From the IMG/VR virus record IMGVR_UViG_3300033153_001834, positions 1 to 57,520 of that record: a DNA stretch of 57,520 bases; one strand, given 5' to 3'. This DNA comes from a virus. The number at the start of each line of letters is the position of its first letter. Position 1 is the first letter of the stretch. The notes beneath the pieces were generated by a model. The model was not told where the DNA came from. It was given only the letters and a program-made list of their open reading frames with translations, and made no database searches. The translations under genes and the position numbers were made by a program. Below, piece by piece: positions 41,544 to 50,894 of the stretch.

Positions 41544-44500
41544 TTAAAATCCTCTCCGCTTAACACCATATACAGAACCCATTTGCTTATCAAGAGAACC
41601 ATTCTGAATAGAAGCATTTATCTTTTCTTCAATCATAACATCAATAGTTTTATGACCTTTATCATCAGTAGTTTCTTTAGTAGTAGCTTGTGACCCTGTA
41701 GAATTATTATATACATTTACAGTAGTATTATTCTCGCTCTTAGTTCCAGAAGCTTCTACACCTAACTTTCCATTCTTTCTAGTTAAAGGCATAATAGCTT
41801 CTGGGCCTGCTTCGCCCATTAAACCAGTACCATCAGCAAAAGGAAATAAAGTTGGTTTATTAACTATTCCTCCATTTGCGAAAGCTTGAACACCTTTATT
41901 AAAAGCTCCACCATTAGCCCAAGTTGCAAATTCAGCTCCAGATAAAACACCAGAAGTCCCACCAGTAAATCCTGTTTGGCTAGTTATCATAGAAGAAGAT
42001 GTTGCTCCTCCAAATATACTGCCTATAACGCTAGAAAAACTTGCGGCCAACGGCTCTGTGATACTTTTCTGTATAGCTAGACGGGCTAAGTCTTTAATAA
42101 TACTATCTACTAAGCTTCTGACATCCATTTTTCCGGTTGTAACGAATTCAGCTAACTGGTCTGTCATTGAGTTAAATGATTTAGTAGTTATTTCAGACAT
42201 CTCTTCAAAAACGGTCTTAGAGTTTAGGCTAAAATCATCTAAGCCATCTTTCATACCTTGAAACATCTGGTCTTGCTGGCTCATTTCTCCAGCTCTAGCT
42301 AAAACTAATTTTAATGCTCTTTCGCTTTCAAATAAAGAACGATTATAAGCATCGTTTGAAATTTTGCCTTTTTCTTTTAATATATTTAAATCATATTGAA
42401 CTTCAGCATATTCATAAGTAGCAGCTTTAACATCATCATAACTTCTTGCTAATTCATTTATAGCATTAGCTTCATTTAGTTCTATATATTCTTTTGTTTG
42501 TTCAATAGCTTTAGCAAAAGTAGTATTAAACTCTTCTTGAGAAATAGTATTAAGCTTTCTAGCATTAGCTAATACCTCAAGTTTCTTTTCTAAATCTATC
42601 TTATCATCAAAAGAATCGTAAGCTTTATCAAATGGATTTTTTAACTTTTCAATTTCATTATTTAATTCTGCTTGTTCTTCTCTAAATTTTATTAAATCTT
42701 TAGTTGATTTTTTAACCGCATTATTATATGCAGTAACAGCTTTCTTATCTGTTACTTTTCTTTTAGTGTAACCTTTATCTATTTCTGCAGTTATTTGAGC
42801 TTGATTTTTTGCATCTTCTCTTATAGCTTCACGAAAGTCTTTATTCATTTGCTTTTCGTGGTCTAATTCAACCTTTACCTTATCTCTATCAGCTAAAGCC
42901 ATTTGCTGAATATTCGCATCGAATGTTTTTTCAGCTTCTAATCTTTTTCCTGCATTAGCCCATAAGTTCTCATATTGCTTATTATTTTCAGCTAAAACTT
43001 GATTAGTAGCTTCAAGCGATGCTCTTAATGATTTTACCTCTTCATCATCACCAGTTACTTCATTAAAACCAATTCTAATTCTAGTAATATATTTATCAAT
43101 AGTTCCAAACGTATCAATAAAACCCATCCTTAAATCTTGGTATAAAGTTTCAAATAAAATGACTACAGAATTCTTAAAAGACATAAAACTAGATAGCATT
43201 ATAGTAGTAACAGTTTTAATATTTATTGGTAAGTCGTTTAAGGCATCATATACTAATTCTATAGAACCAGCAATAGCTTCCATTCTAAAAGTTTCATCAC
43301 CTGGTAATTCCATAAAGGCAAATAATCTTGCCCAGCTATCGTAAACTAATCCACTAGTATCATATAGGTCGAATAGAAATGTAGTAAGTTCTTCTACATC
43401 TTTAGCCATATCTGGAAAACCAGCTGTCATAGCATTCATAGCTGCACCATCATTAGCTAAATTTGCTAATAATCCTGCTAAGAAATTTAATGAATCTTTT
43501 AACGCTCTACTCTCTGCAACTGCATTAGCCCATAAATCCCAACCAATCTTAACTCTTTGTTCTGCAGCTTCAATATTATCTAAAGCAAAAGTATATTCCA
43601 TAGACGTTTCGCTTAATCTTTCTAAAGCTTTAGTCATTAATTCTATATCAAGTTTTCTTCCTGATGATAATTCTTTTAAAGATTGTCCAGCATATCCAGC
43701 TTCATCAGCTACATCTCTTAAAGCCATTTTAAATAATGGTAAGTTCTCTGAGATTGAACGATACTCATCTCCCATTAAGAAACCAGCAGAGAAAGACTGA
43801 GATAACTGAATTAAAGCATTATTCATTTCTGTAGTACTAGTACCTGCAGCACGAGCACTCATTACAAGACCTTCTGTCCATTTAGCTAATGTAGAAGTAG
43901 AAAATGCTCCTTCTGTAGTAATAGCAAAACGTGTAATAATACGACCTAAATCTTGAATAGCGAAACCAGTTTTAAACGCAGAAGTTTTTACAATGTCTAG
44001 AGCTTCTGTATTACCTGTAAATGTTTCTAATTTTCTTCCCATTAAATCTAAAGATTCAGCAGTTTTATTAAACTCAATGTATAACTTAATTCCAGCGTAA
44101 GCAGTTGCAGCTAACATCGCAGTTCTAAATAATACTAACTGAATTTTTAAGAATTTATTTACAAAACCCATTGATATGCCTAAAGCCTTTTGGCTTGAGG
44201 CGGTAGCAACAGATACCCTTCTATATTTAGACATTGCTGCAGTATTAGCATTAAGGCTTACACCTAAAAGCATCATTTGCTTACTAAGCTTATTTAATGC
44301 CATCGTATTAGCATTTAAACTAGCATTAAGCATTGCAGAATTACGATTAAAATTCGCTAATTCCATAGCAGACTTGTTAGTAGCTGCCCCTAATGATGTC
44401 ATTGAATTCTTTAGTGCTAATATATTTGCACTATTTTTTGCTAAATTAGCATTTAAAGTTTTGGTTTGAGAGGCTAACGTTCTCATTCCAGTAATACTTT

Positions 44501-45083
44501 TATTTACTGCAGCAGATAACGTAGACATTGTCTTAGACATATTAACTAAAGCAGCATTATTCTTTTTAATAGCAGTATTATTCATATTAATACTACTATT
44601 TAATTTTGACATCGAAGTAATATTACTTCTTATTGATGTATCTAATGACTTATTAGTAGTAACTAATGCTTTTGTAGATTTTACACTATTAGATAAAGAA
44701 GTATTTAGTGTTTTTGTTTGAGTCGATAACATTTTAATGCTTCTAGTACTATTTTTCATAGAAGCATTAAGAGATTTAGTTTGAGTAGTAAGAAGTTTTG
44801 AGTTAGCAACACTCTTCTTTAAACTTGCATTTAAATATTTAGTTTGAGTTACTAGTTTTCCAGTATTAACGGCACTCTTTTTAGTGCTATCGCTTAATCT
44901 TTTGGTTTGAGTATTTAGTTTTCCAACTTCGGCTGAAGCTTTTGATAATGTTTTATTTAAAGCAGTAGAGTTCTTATTGAGATTCTTAACGTGAACATCA
45001 TTAGATTGTAAAACTTTAGATAGTGCGGTTAAGTCTTTTAAAGCCTTAGTTGCATCTATTATAATCTTTGATTGATAATCCAC
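41544..45083 (-). CDS. Tape measure protein
   Basis: 1179 residues, about the length expected for a roughly 180 nm tail. The N-terminal 290 residues are a run of 7- to 21-residue repeats (TQTKSLNASMKNS, TQTKTLNTSLSNS, TNKSLDTSIRSN), all helical. A hydrophobic segment (LVLFRTAMLAATAYAGIKLY) follows, then the tape-measure core, a long coiled coil, and the C-terminal tail-tip sequence GEAGPEAIMPLTRKNG. Length sets tail length; the C-terminus is processed or inserted during DNA entry. Confidence 0.9.
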   Translation of the reverse strand: MDYQSKIIIDATKALKDLTALSKVLQSNDVHVKNLNKNSTALNKTLSKASAEVGKLNTQTKRLSDSTKKSAVNTGKLVTQTKYLNASLKKSVANSKLLTTQTKSLNASMKNSTRSIKMLSTQTKTLNTSLSNSVKSTKALVTTNKSLDTSIRSNITSMSKLNSSINMNNTAIKKNNAALVNMSKTMSTLSAAVNKSITGMRTLASQTKTLNANLAKNSANILALKNSMTSLGAATNKSAMELANFNRNSAMLNASLNANTMALNKLSKQMMLLGVSLNANTAAMSKYRRVSVATASSQKALGISMGFVNKFLKIQLVLFRTAMLAATAYAGIKLYIEFNKTAESLDLMGRKLETFTGNTEALDIVKTSAFKTGFAIQDLGRIITRFAITTEGAFSTSTLAKWTEGLVMSARAAGTSTTEMNNALIQLSQSFSAGFLMGDEYRSISENLPLFKMALRDVADEAGYAGQSLKELSSGRKLDIELMTKALERLSETSMEYTFALDNIEAAEQRVKIGWDLWANAVAESRALKDSLNFLAGLLANLANDGAAMNAMTAGFPDMAKDVEELTTFLFDLYDTSGLVYDSWARLFAFMELPGDETFRMEAIAGSIELVYDALNDLPINIKTVTTIMLSSFMSFKNSVVILFETLYQDLRMGFIDTFGTIDKYITRIRIGFNEVTGDDEEVKSLRASLEATNQVLAENNKQYENLWANAGKRLEAEKTFDANIQQMALADRDKVKVELDHEKQMNKDFREAIREDAKNQAQITAEIDKGYTKRKVTDKKAVTAYNNAVKKSTKDLIKFREEQAELNNEIEKLKNPFDKAYDSFDDKIDLEKKLEVLANARKLNTISQEEFNTTFAKAIEQTKEYIELNEANAINELARSYDDVKAATYEYAEVQYDLNILKEKGKISNDAYNRSLFESERALKLVLARAGEMSQQDQMFQGMKDGLDDFSLNSKTVFEEMSEITTKSFNSMTDQLAEFVTTGKMDVRSLVDSIIKDLARLAIQKSITEPLAASFSSVIGSIFGGATSSSMITSQTGFTGGTSGVLSGAEFATWANGGAFNKGVQAFANGGIVNKPTLFPFADGTGLMGEAGPEAIMPLTRKNGKLGVEASGTKSENNTTVNVYNNSTGSQATTKETTDDKGHKTIDVMIEEKINASIQNGSLDKQMGSVYGVKRRGF

Positions 45084-45098
45084 ATTAATAACCTTACA

Positions 45099-45455
45099 TT
45101 AATTTATTGTATTTTTTTTCTTTGCTTTATCTATTTTCTCATGATATTTTGTAACCAAGAGGTCAATTTTTTTAATTATAGAAATAATAGTGGTTTCTTT
45201 AAATGGTATCGGATATAATTCGAAATAATGTTTAAAATCAGTTATAGTTAAATGATATTCAAACCCAGTTAAACTCTTTAAATTTTGATAAGTTTTAAAG
45301 AACCACATCTCAACCTGTTTATCCAATTCTGGAATATGGTCGAGAGGTGTTTCTTCTCCAATATCTTGTAAATCTTCAAAAAATTTAATATTATCGAAAT
45401 AATCAATATTCCATTGTAACGCTTCAAAAACGTTTTCTACTATTTCTTTTTCTTC
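45099..45455 (-). CDS. GT extension of the tail assembly chaperone (frameshift product)
   Basis: Reached by a -1 shift at the slippery site 45455-45461, giving 118 codons that continue from the G protein to MDKQVEMWFFKTYQN... and a basic end (KIDKAKKKNTIN). The joint product has about 246 residues. It is likely the T part of the lambda-type GT chaperone, which holds the tape measure before the tail tube forms. It has no start of its own in the normal frame. Confidence 0.76.
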   Translation of the reverse strand, partial: EEKEIVENVFEALQWNIDYFDNIKFFEDLQDIGEETPLDHIPELDKQVEMWFFKTYQNLKSLTGFEYHLTITDFKHYFELYPIPFKETTIISIIKKIDLLVTKYHEKIDKAKKKNTIN

Positions 45456-45838
45456 AAAAAATTAGACTGTTCACCTGCTTCGGTTATTACAAATTCTCTT
45501 AAGTCTGTATCTTGAGATAATAGCTCTAAAGATGTATCTGCAGAATATGGAACGCCTTGACCTTCTTCGTCTAATAAGACATTTTCATCCCAACCTAACA
45601 ATAGTTCTTTTGCAGCTACTTCTGTCATAATACGTTTAGCAATATCATTACCAATAGATTTACCTTTTTCGATTTTCTTTTGGTAAGGTTGCATTTTTTT
45701 AGTTAATGTAGCTTCGTAATGAGGGTTTCCATCAGAACGAGCGATTTTAAGCTTTAGAATATTGCCTAGACCATCATCGAAATCTAACCATACACCTTCA
45801 AGCTCTAACTGTCTATCAGTTTTCGTAAATTTTAACAT
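45440..45838 (-). CDS. Tail assembly chaperone, lambda G-like
   Basis: 132 residues from ATG at 45838, preceded by CAGGAAAAT. Acidic, with a helical start (KFTKTDRQLELEGVWLDFDD) and ending EAGEQSNFLKKKK. It lies between tail tube and tape measure genes as lambda G does, and the frameshift site T TTT TTG near its end links it to the T extension. Confidence 0.78.
   Translation of the reverse strand: MLKFTKTDRQLELEGVWLDFDDGLGNILKLKIARSDGNPHYEATLTKKMQPYQKKIEKGKSIGNDIAKRIMTEVAAKELLLGWDENVLLDEEGQGVPYSADTSLELLSQDTDLREFVITEAGEQSNFLKKKK
45455..45461 (-). promoter_or_regulatory. -1 ribosomal frameshift site of the G/GT chaperone
   Basis: On the minus strand the zero-frame codons are AAT TTT TTG, forming the heptamer T TTT TTG. 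Slipping one base back continues into a 119-codon frame without a stop, ending at 45099. This is the same device lambda uses for gpG/gpGT. Confidence 0.75.
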
Positions 45839-45887
45839 TTTATTTTCCTGTGTGTTTAATATTCCCTGCAATTAAAATAATACGATA

Positions 45888-45916
45888 GCCACAGTCAACA
45901 CAGGAAAAACTGTAGC
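45888..45916 (-). promoter_or_regulatory. Hairpin between tail tube and chaperone genes
   Basis: GCTACAG and CTGTGGC on the minus strand pair over seven bases including one G-T, with a 15-base loop. No U-run follows. It may adjust the ratio of tube to chaperone transcripts. Confidence 0.4.
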
Positions 45917-45942
45917 TAAAGGTTTGCCGTTAAGCGAACTAG

Positions 45943-47115
45943 TTATGGAAGTTTATCAATTAAAGATAACTTAAACATATAGTCATCAGTATCTTCACGT
46001 AATGCACGGAAGCTACCGGACTGCATTAAGAATTGATCTTTTCCAGCAATTGGAGTATCTAAAGTTTCAAACTTACATTTAGGCATATTCATACCGATAT
46101 TATTACCATGACCATCAGTAAGAATAATAGTAACACCGAAACTTTGTGCAGCTAAGAACTTATTGTAAAGACTTAAATCTTTAAAGTAAACTTCAACGTT
46201 ACCAGTAATTTGAACTGAGTAAGAAGCAGTTTCACAAGCACCTAGAACACCGATAGATTTTGCAGCTGTGATTTGGTTATCGTAAGTTAGGTCTAAGGAC
46301 TGGAATGAACAAGTACCTAAAGAAACGCCCTCAAGATAAATAGTACCTACAGAACTTACAGCATTCATAATACTATATGCTGGTACAGCTACTTCTGTTT
46401 GACCTGCAATAGGTGTAGCAGTAGCTTCTTCGGTAAGACCAATAACACCAAACGAACCATTTAAAATAGAACCAGTAGCGAAGTTCCAGTTCATTGTAGA
46501 GATTTTAACACCACGGTAATACCAATAACTAAAACTACCACCATTATTTGCGGTCTTTTTAAAGGTATATGTTTTTGGTGAATCAGCGCCATTAGTTACT
46601 AAGGTATCTGCATCTACAGCAACATCAGTTTGCGCTGTCATATTAATAGGCATATTTGGATAAATAGAAATCTCATCCGCTACTGAATTATCAATACAAG
46701 TATAAATACCATCAATAATATCATCTAATACAGAAGATAATCGAAATACATCACCAATCCCTACATCGCCTTCAATACCTGCTAAAGAAACAGTACCAAA
46801 ATCAATACCATCTACAGAAGCTGCAGAAAGCGCAATAGCTGTAGTAGTATCATTTTGAAGTAAAGCTAACATCAATGGTTTATATGGGTCATAACTTAAT
46901 TCATAATTAAGCTCTCCACCGACTTCTGAATCTACTACAACTAAGTCGTCTGTCTGACGATCATCTCGGATGACTTCAGAAACGGCTGTAGAAATATTAG
47001 AAACAGGCGAACCACCTGTTGTTGGTAAAAGTTGAAATGCGGGAGTGTCAGGTGTTACACCTTCTTCTGTCTCTTCAATATACGAAATACCAGTATAATT
47101 CGTAGTTACTGCCAT
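45943..47115 (-). CDS. Major tail tube protein
   Basis: 390 residues, beta-rich and Ser/Thr/Gly-rich, beginning MAVTTNYTGISYIEE, with a tube-family pattern (DDRQTDDLVVVDSEVGGELN). Placed between the terminator protein and the G/GT chaperone genes as in lambda V. It forms stacked hexamers of the tail tube. Confidence 0.83.
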   Translation of the reverse strand: MAVTTNYTGISYIEETEEGVTPDTPAFQLLPTTGGSPVSNISTAVSEVIRDDRQTDDLVVVDSEVGGELNYELSYDPYKPLMLALLQNDTTTAIALSAASVDGIDFGTVSLAGIEGDVGIGDVFRLSSVLDDIIDGIYTCIDNSVADEISIYPNMPINMTAQTDVAVDADTLVTNGADSPKTYTFKKTANNGGSFSYWYYRGVKISTMNWNFATGSILNGSFGVIGLTEEATATPIAGQTEVAVPAYSIMNAVSSVGTIYLEGVSLGTCSFQSLDLTYDNQITAAKSIGVLGACETASYSVQITGNVEVYFKDLSLYNKFLAAQSFGVTIILTDGHGNNIGMNMPKCKFETLDTPIAGKDQFLMQSGSFRALREDTDDYMFKLSLIDKLP

Positions 47116-47133
47116 GATTATCTCCTAATTAAA

Positions 47134-47541
47134 TTAAATCTCATCTGAAATAAATGGTACTTCACATATGAGGTTGAACCAACCATCTTTATCGTCCCCT
47201 ACACGTTGAACGGTAGCAGCCTGTGTTAATAAATTTGGTAATGGATTTTTATTATCCATTATATCTTTTATATCTTGTGCGTATTGATAAGCTTGACCAA
47301 CACCTTTTCCTAATGGAACCCTTATATTAATAAATAATACACCTTCAGTTCTTTTTCTTTTCTGAGAAGCTGAAGCTATATTAACATTAGTACTAAAATA
47401 AGGTATAAACTTTGTTTCTAAATAAGCTTGTCCAGTAGTTTCACTAAATTTCATATTATCTACAGCTATAGGAGTAGCACCTGCCCATCCTGCGGTTAGC
47501 ATATTATCTAACTCTGCTGCTGTTTCTAATAACGTTGGCAT
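47134..47541 (-). CDS. Tail terminator protein
   Basis: 135 residues, mainly beta with a helical start (MPTLLETAAELDNML). The GVLFINIRVPLGKGVGQAY segment matches the DUF4128-type tail terminators (lambda U position). It caps the tube and limits tail length. The next upstream gene starts at 47541. Confidence 0.75.
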   Translation of the reverse strand: MPTLLETAAELDNMLTAGWAGATPIAVDNMKFSETTGQAYLETKFIPYFSTNVNIASASQKRKRTEGVLFINIRVPLGKGVGQAYQYAQDIKDIMDNKNPLPNLLTQAATVQRVGDDKDGWFNLICEVPFISDEI

Positions 47542-47960
47542 TAAATCTTACCTGCTGCTTTAGCTTCACCACGTTTAATTGCTCTTCTTACAAAACCTTT
47601 CGAAGCAGCAACTTTTGCACTATCTGGAAATAAAGGATTAATTCCAGCATTAACATAAACTAAATATGGAGTATTATTCCATATATAATATCTTTCATGC
47701 CTTCCATATGTCTTTTGACTAGATGGTTGAGGCTTTTGGTATTTTTGTCTACTAGTATTCTTTGGTCTAATATTATCCGCTTTAGTATTTGGTCTTATCC
47801 CTTTCTTCCAATTTGAAGCTAAAGTTCCAGTTTGGACAGGAGATTCTTCTACTAATTCATTATAAATATTATCTACTACATTAGCAGCATTCTTTTCAAA
47901 ATTATCATATATGGTTTCTACTAAGTCTCCAAAATGATTTGTAACTCTTCCAGTTCCCAT
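47541..47960 (-). CDS. Tail completion protein, HK97 gp10-like
   Basis: 139 residues from ATG at 47960, chosen because AAGGAG (47970-47975) sits nine bases upstream and the ATG overlaps the previous stop (TAATG). Helical start, then the SPVQTGTLASNWK pattern and a C-terminal basic tail (RRAIKRGEAKAAGK) common in HK97 gp10-type connector proteins. Confidence 0.76.
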   Translation of the reverse strand: MGTGRVTNHFGDLVETIYDNFEKNAANVVDNIYNELVEESPVQTGTLASNWKKGIRPNTKADNIRPKNTSRQKYQKPQPSSQKTYGRHERYYIWNNTPYLVYVNAGINPLFPDSAKVAASKGFVRRAIKRGEAKAAGKI

Positions 47961-48328
47961 TAGCCTAATCTCCTTGCGTAGATAGTCCAACTAGCTTTCG
48001 CTGGGTCTGGATTAAATGCTTTCAACTTATAAGTTGAACCTTCATCTTTAATTATCATGTCTACTTCAAAATCTACATTATTTCTATCGCTATCAATAAC
48101 TAAGATTTTTATATTGTTATTTAAAGTAGCATCATCAATTCTTTCACCTTCAAAATCAGATGAAACTACAGCTCTTACGTCTGTAATTGTTTCTGTAATA
48201 GTATTAACCATAGTTCCATCATCATAAGAATCAGTAACTACTACAAATTGAATAATTCTAACTGCATCTAATAAATCACTATCAAAAGCCTTTCCTAAAC
48301 TGTTTTGAACATCTTCATATAGTCCCAT
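47960..48328 (-). CDS. Head-tail connector protein
   Basis: 122 residues, beta-rich (YDDGTMVNTITETITDVRAV, GSTYKLKAFNPD) with a helical start. Position between the adaptor and gp10-like genes fits a head completion or stopper protein. Overlaps the neighbours through coupled stop-start codons. Confidence 0.7.
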   Translation of the reverse strand: MGLYEDVQNSLGKAFDSDLLDAVRIIQFVVVTDSYDDGTMVNTITETITDVRAVVSSDFEGERIDDATLNNNIKILVIDSDRNNVDFEVDMIIKDEGSTYKLKAFNPDPAKASWTIYARRLG

Positions 48329-48482
48329 GGCTTTCTTCTAACCTACTAGTCTTAGGGTTTATTCTTTTTTCCGCTTCGTACTTAATTGCAAAATATATTG
48401 AAAGTCGTTTTCCGTTTTTAAAAATAGCATAACCTTTATCGGTATGCTTTATTTCTTTATCAGTCTTAACACGACTTTTCAT
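48315..48482 (-). CDS. 55-residue basic protein
   Basis: MKSRVKTDKEIKHTDKGYAI... then FKNGKRLSIYFAIKYEAEKR. AAGGG sits before ATG at 48482 and the end overlaps the next gene start. Basic and compact. Missed easily because it is short. Possibly a small connector accessory protein. Confidence 0.55.
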   Translation of the reverse strand: MKSRVKTDKEIKHTDKGYAIFKNGKRLSIYFAIKYEAEKRINPKTSRLEESHGTI

Positions 48483-48485
48483 TCT

Positions 48486-48920
48486 TTAAACCCTTATTAG
48501 ATTTTTATTTCCATTGCCTAAAGAGCAGTAAGGAGATAGTATCATCGTAACTTCTGGTTTTTGATCTATCTTTTTGCCTGCTTTAGAATAAATACCTTGA
48601 TAAGTTGTTTCACTTTCTACAGAACCAGCTTTAACTTTCTTCTGTACTATTGGACCAGATTTAGGGTCTTCAGTTGGTAGTAAGACTCCTTGTACGTGTT
48701 GCTCAGCTAAAATAGCATTAGCACGTTGAACTTCGTCTGGTATAGTTAAATAGTCATCGGTGTCCCATAAATCAGATTCGCAAGAGTAATTCTGATCTAT
48801 AAACAAACGGCCATATACTAATGCCATTTCTTTATCAGAGACACTAGCATCTGACCACTCATCAGATTTATTTATAGAAGTAGCAAAAGCTACTGTACAA
48901 TATGGGACTAAATAAGCCAT
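48486..48920 (-). CDS. Head-tail adaptor, DnaT-like phage family
   Basis: 144 residues, beginning MAYLVPYCTVAFATSINKSD, with the E/D-x-x-KEMALVYGRLFID and PDEVQRANAILAEQHVQG segments typical of the phage adaptor family related to HK97 gp6 (DnaT_2). It attaches to the portal ring and receives the tail completion proteins. Confidence 0.75.
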   Translation of the reverse strand: MAYLVPYCTVAFATSINKSDEWSDASVSDKEMALVYGRLFIDQNYSCESDLWDTDDYLTIPDEVQRANAILAEQHVQGVLLPTEDPKSGPIVQKKVKAGSVESETTYQGIYSKAGKKIDQKPEVTMILSPYCSLGNGNKNLIRV

Positions 48921-48921
48921 A

Positions 48922-49341
48922 TTAACATGCGGCCTTACAAGCTACCTTAGCTACATCAGCTGCAACTTTTACTGCAGTATGAACAGAAGCAGAATCTTGC
49001 TGATCTCCTGAATCTATAGCCGCAGATAAAGTAGCAATAGCAGCTGCAATATTATTGGTAACAGCTTCTAGTAAAGCTTCTGCTAATTGACCAGAATCAG
49101 AATCTGCCGTAATAGTATTACCTGTAGCAAAACTCATAGTAAACACTTCGCCTACTGCTTGATTTCGAATTACGAAAACTAAGGTAGATGCATCTGAAAC
49201 AACAGAATCTACATTACCAGAACTAACGCTAATGCCTGTCATATCCTCTGCAGTAACGGCTTCTGAGAATGTGACTATTGCCTGCAAGCCACCGTTTGCA
49301 TCATTAGATGCTACGATACCTGATATAGTTGGAGTTGCCAT
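48922..49341 (-). CDS. Ig-like capsid decoration or head fibre protein
   Basis: 139 residues. The first 90 are an Ig/SwmB-like beta domain (GGLQAIVTFSEAVTAEDMTG..., TLVFVIRNQAVGEV). The C-terminal part is a helix (ALLEAVTNNIAAAIATLSAA). Located two genes after the capsid, it fits a decoration protein or head fibre. Confidence 0.65.
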   Translation of the reverse strand: MATPTISGIVASNDANGGLQAIVTFSEAVTAEDMTGISVSSGNVDSVVSDASTLVFVIRNQAVGEVFTMSFATGNTITADSDSGQLAEALLEAVTNNIAAAIATLSAAIDSGDQQDSASVHTAVKVAADVAKVACKAAC

Positions 49342-49350
49342 AATTTATCC

Positions 49351-49689
49351 TTATGATGGTTTAAATGTTGGGTCGGGAAAACTTCTTGGTTTAGTTCTAA
49401 GCGGTAAACCTGCTTTTTTCTTAAGAATAGTACTAGTTTGCTTTCTCATAGAGGCCATTAGTTCAGAATGACTAGGTTTTCTTTTCTTATCTTCTGCTTT
49501 TCGCTCTGCGACTTCTTTCTTAGATTCTTCAACCTTAGATTCATTCGCTTCTGCTACTGGTGCAGTTGCTTCGTTAACAATAGGATTAACTTTAGGGTCA
49601 ACTTTAGCTTCTACTTTAGCAGCATCTTCTGTTGCTTTAGTTTCTACTTTAGTTGCCTCTTCTACTTTTTTCTCTTCTGATAAAGCCAT
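49351..49689 (-). CDS. Low-complexity Lys/Glu/Ala-rich protein
   Basis: 112 residues, mostly charged helix (EEKKVEEATKVETKATEDAA) with a C-terminal basic Pro/Lys region (LRTKPRSFPDPTFKPS). Just downstream of the capsid gene. Could be a capsid-associated linker, scaffold-like helper or tail-binding peptide. No family recognised. Confidence 0.62.
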   Translation of the reverse strand: MALSEEKKVEEATKVETKATEDAAKVEAKVDPKVNPIVNEATAPVAEANESKVEESKKEVAERKAEDKKRKPSHSELMASMRKQTSTILKKKAGLPLRTKPRSFPDPTFKPS

Positions 49690-49710
49690 TTTTAATTCTC
49701 CTGTGTATTT

Positions 49711-49776
49711 ATTATTGAATAACTCTTAATAAAAACTATTCAATAATAAATCAGGGCTATAAACCCTGATTTATTA
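49711..49776 (-). promoter_or_regulatory. Two adjoining hairpins after the capsid gene
   Basis: A 13-base stem (TAATAAATCAGGG and CCCTGATTTATTA, 49744-49756 and 49764-49776) and a second stem ATTATTGAATA with TATTCAATAAT (49711-49721 and 49737-49747). Their arms overlap at 49744-49747, so only one can fully form at a time. No strong U-run follows either one. They probably reduce or protect the transcript end of the very abundant capsid gene. Confidence 0.6.
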
Positions 49777-49795
49777 ATATTTTAGAACTATAGAA

Positions 49796-50812
49796 TTAAC
49801 CGTTTGACTTAAGTACTGCCAAAGGAATATTCTTACGTTCAGTATAAATACGATCCCATTGAGCTGCCGCTTCTAACTGAGTTAGAGTAGCAGTAATGCC
49901 CTGAGCTAGACCAGAAGATAGGAAAGCGAAACCTTGAGGATGAACGATTTCATTCTGACGATAGACAAGAATATCTTGACCAGAACCTTGACCTACTAGA
50001 GCTTCACGCTGAAGTTCAGAAGGCATAAGAGCAGGAGAAGTACCATAACCGAAAGCACCACGACCTAAAAGGACAGTATCGTAAACGAAACCAGAAGTAC
50101 CACCAGCAATAACGGTCATACCGTCATCTTCGATAACTTCCAAACCAAGATAGGTAGGAATTTGAACTTCGCCACGAGCATCTGGGATATAATCAATAAG
50201 ATTTTGCTTCTTAAGATTAGCGAAAACAACTGAATGCATAGCAATAGCAGTTAAAGTGCTAGAGTGGTCGCCCATAGTTGCTTGAGTGTCAATTACAGCT
50301 TCAGCAGAAATAAGATTAACCGCAGTAGCAGCATCACCATCAGCGATAGAAATGTCGTTAACCATATCAGATGTATAGTTATCAATATTATCTGCTAGAA
50401 CACCAGTAAGAGTGGATAGCAAACGATTTTGAGAAGCGGTAGCCCAATAATGACCAACACGATTAGTAATAGCACCAAGAGGATCTTGCAAAGCTAGTTG
50501 ACGAGCTAAGTCCATAGTAGACCAGGCTTTAGTTTGATTAGCTAAACGGAAGATTTGTGTACCAGAAGTGATTTTATCAGGAACGATAACATCAGCTGGA
50601 TTATCAGTTGCGTAATCTGGCTCATCATTAGTTAGAGGATCGAAGTTAGGCAATTCGCCAACCATACCACCAACAGCTACCATTGAGTCAATACGTGTAT
50701 CACGTACCATTACACCGGACTGGATAAAACGATTGTATTCAATCGCAGATTCTTGAACAGCACCATTAAATGCTGTAGGCTCATAAATGTCAGCAAGACG
50801 TACTTCAGCCAT
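49796..50812 (-). CDS. Major capsid protein
   Basis: 338 residues, beginning MAEVRLADIYEPTAFNGAVQ. The sequence matches the gp13-type major capsid family (HK97 fold): EYNRFIQSGVMVRDTRIDSM, the ITNRVGHYWATASQNRLLST helix and the LLGRGAFGYG core. Good GGAG ribosome site and its own strong promoter. There is no protease domain, so a separate scaffold (51275) helps assembly. Confidence 0.87.
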   Translation of the reverse strand: MAEVRLADIYEPTAFNGAVQESAIEYNRFIQSGVMVRDTRIDSMVAVGGMVGELPNFDPLTNDEPDYATDNPADVIVPDKITSGTQIFRLANQTKAWSTMDLARQLALQDPLGAITNRVGHYWATASQNRLLSTLTGVLADNIDNYTSDMVNDISIADGDAATAVNLISAEAVIDTQATMGDHSSTLTAIAMHSVVFANLKKQNLIDYIPDARGEVQIPTYLGLEVIEDDGMTVIAGGTSGFVYDTVLLGRGAFGYGTSPALMPSELQREALVGQGSGQDILVYRQNEIVHPQGFAFLSSGLAQGITATLTQLEAAAQWDRIYTERKNIPLAVLKSNG

Positions 50813-50839
50813 TTTAATTTCTCCTAAAAGTATATTAAG

Positions 50840-50870
50840 CTCTTAGCAGAAATTTTATCGGTGCCAAGAG
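50840..50870 (-). promoter_or_regulatory. Hairpin in the capsid 5' leader
   Basis: CTCTTGGCA and TGCTAAGAG on the minus strand pair over nine bases including one G-T, with a 13-base loop. It lies about 30 bases before the capsid ATG, next to the ribosome site, and could control translation or stabilise the transcript. Confidence 0.55.
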
Positions 50871-50894
50871 AGAGTTATTTATTTTACTCATCTT

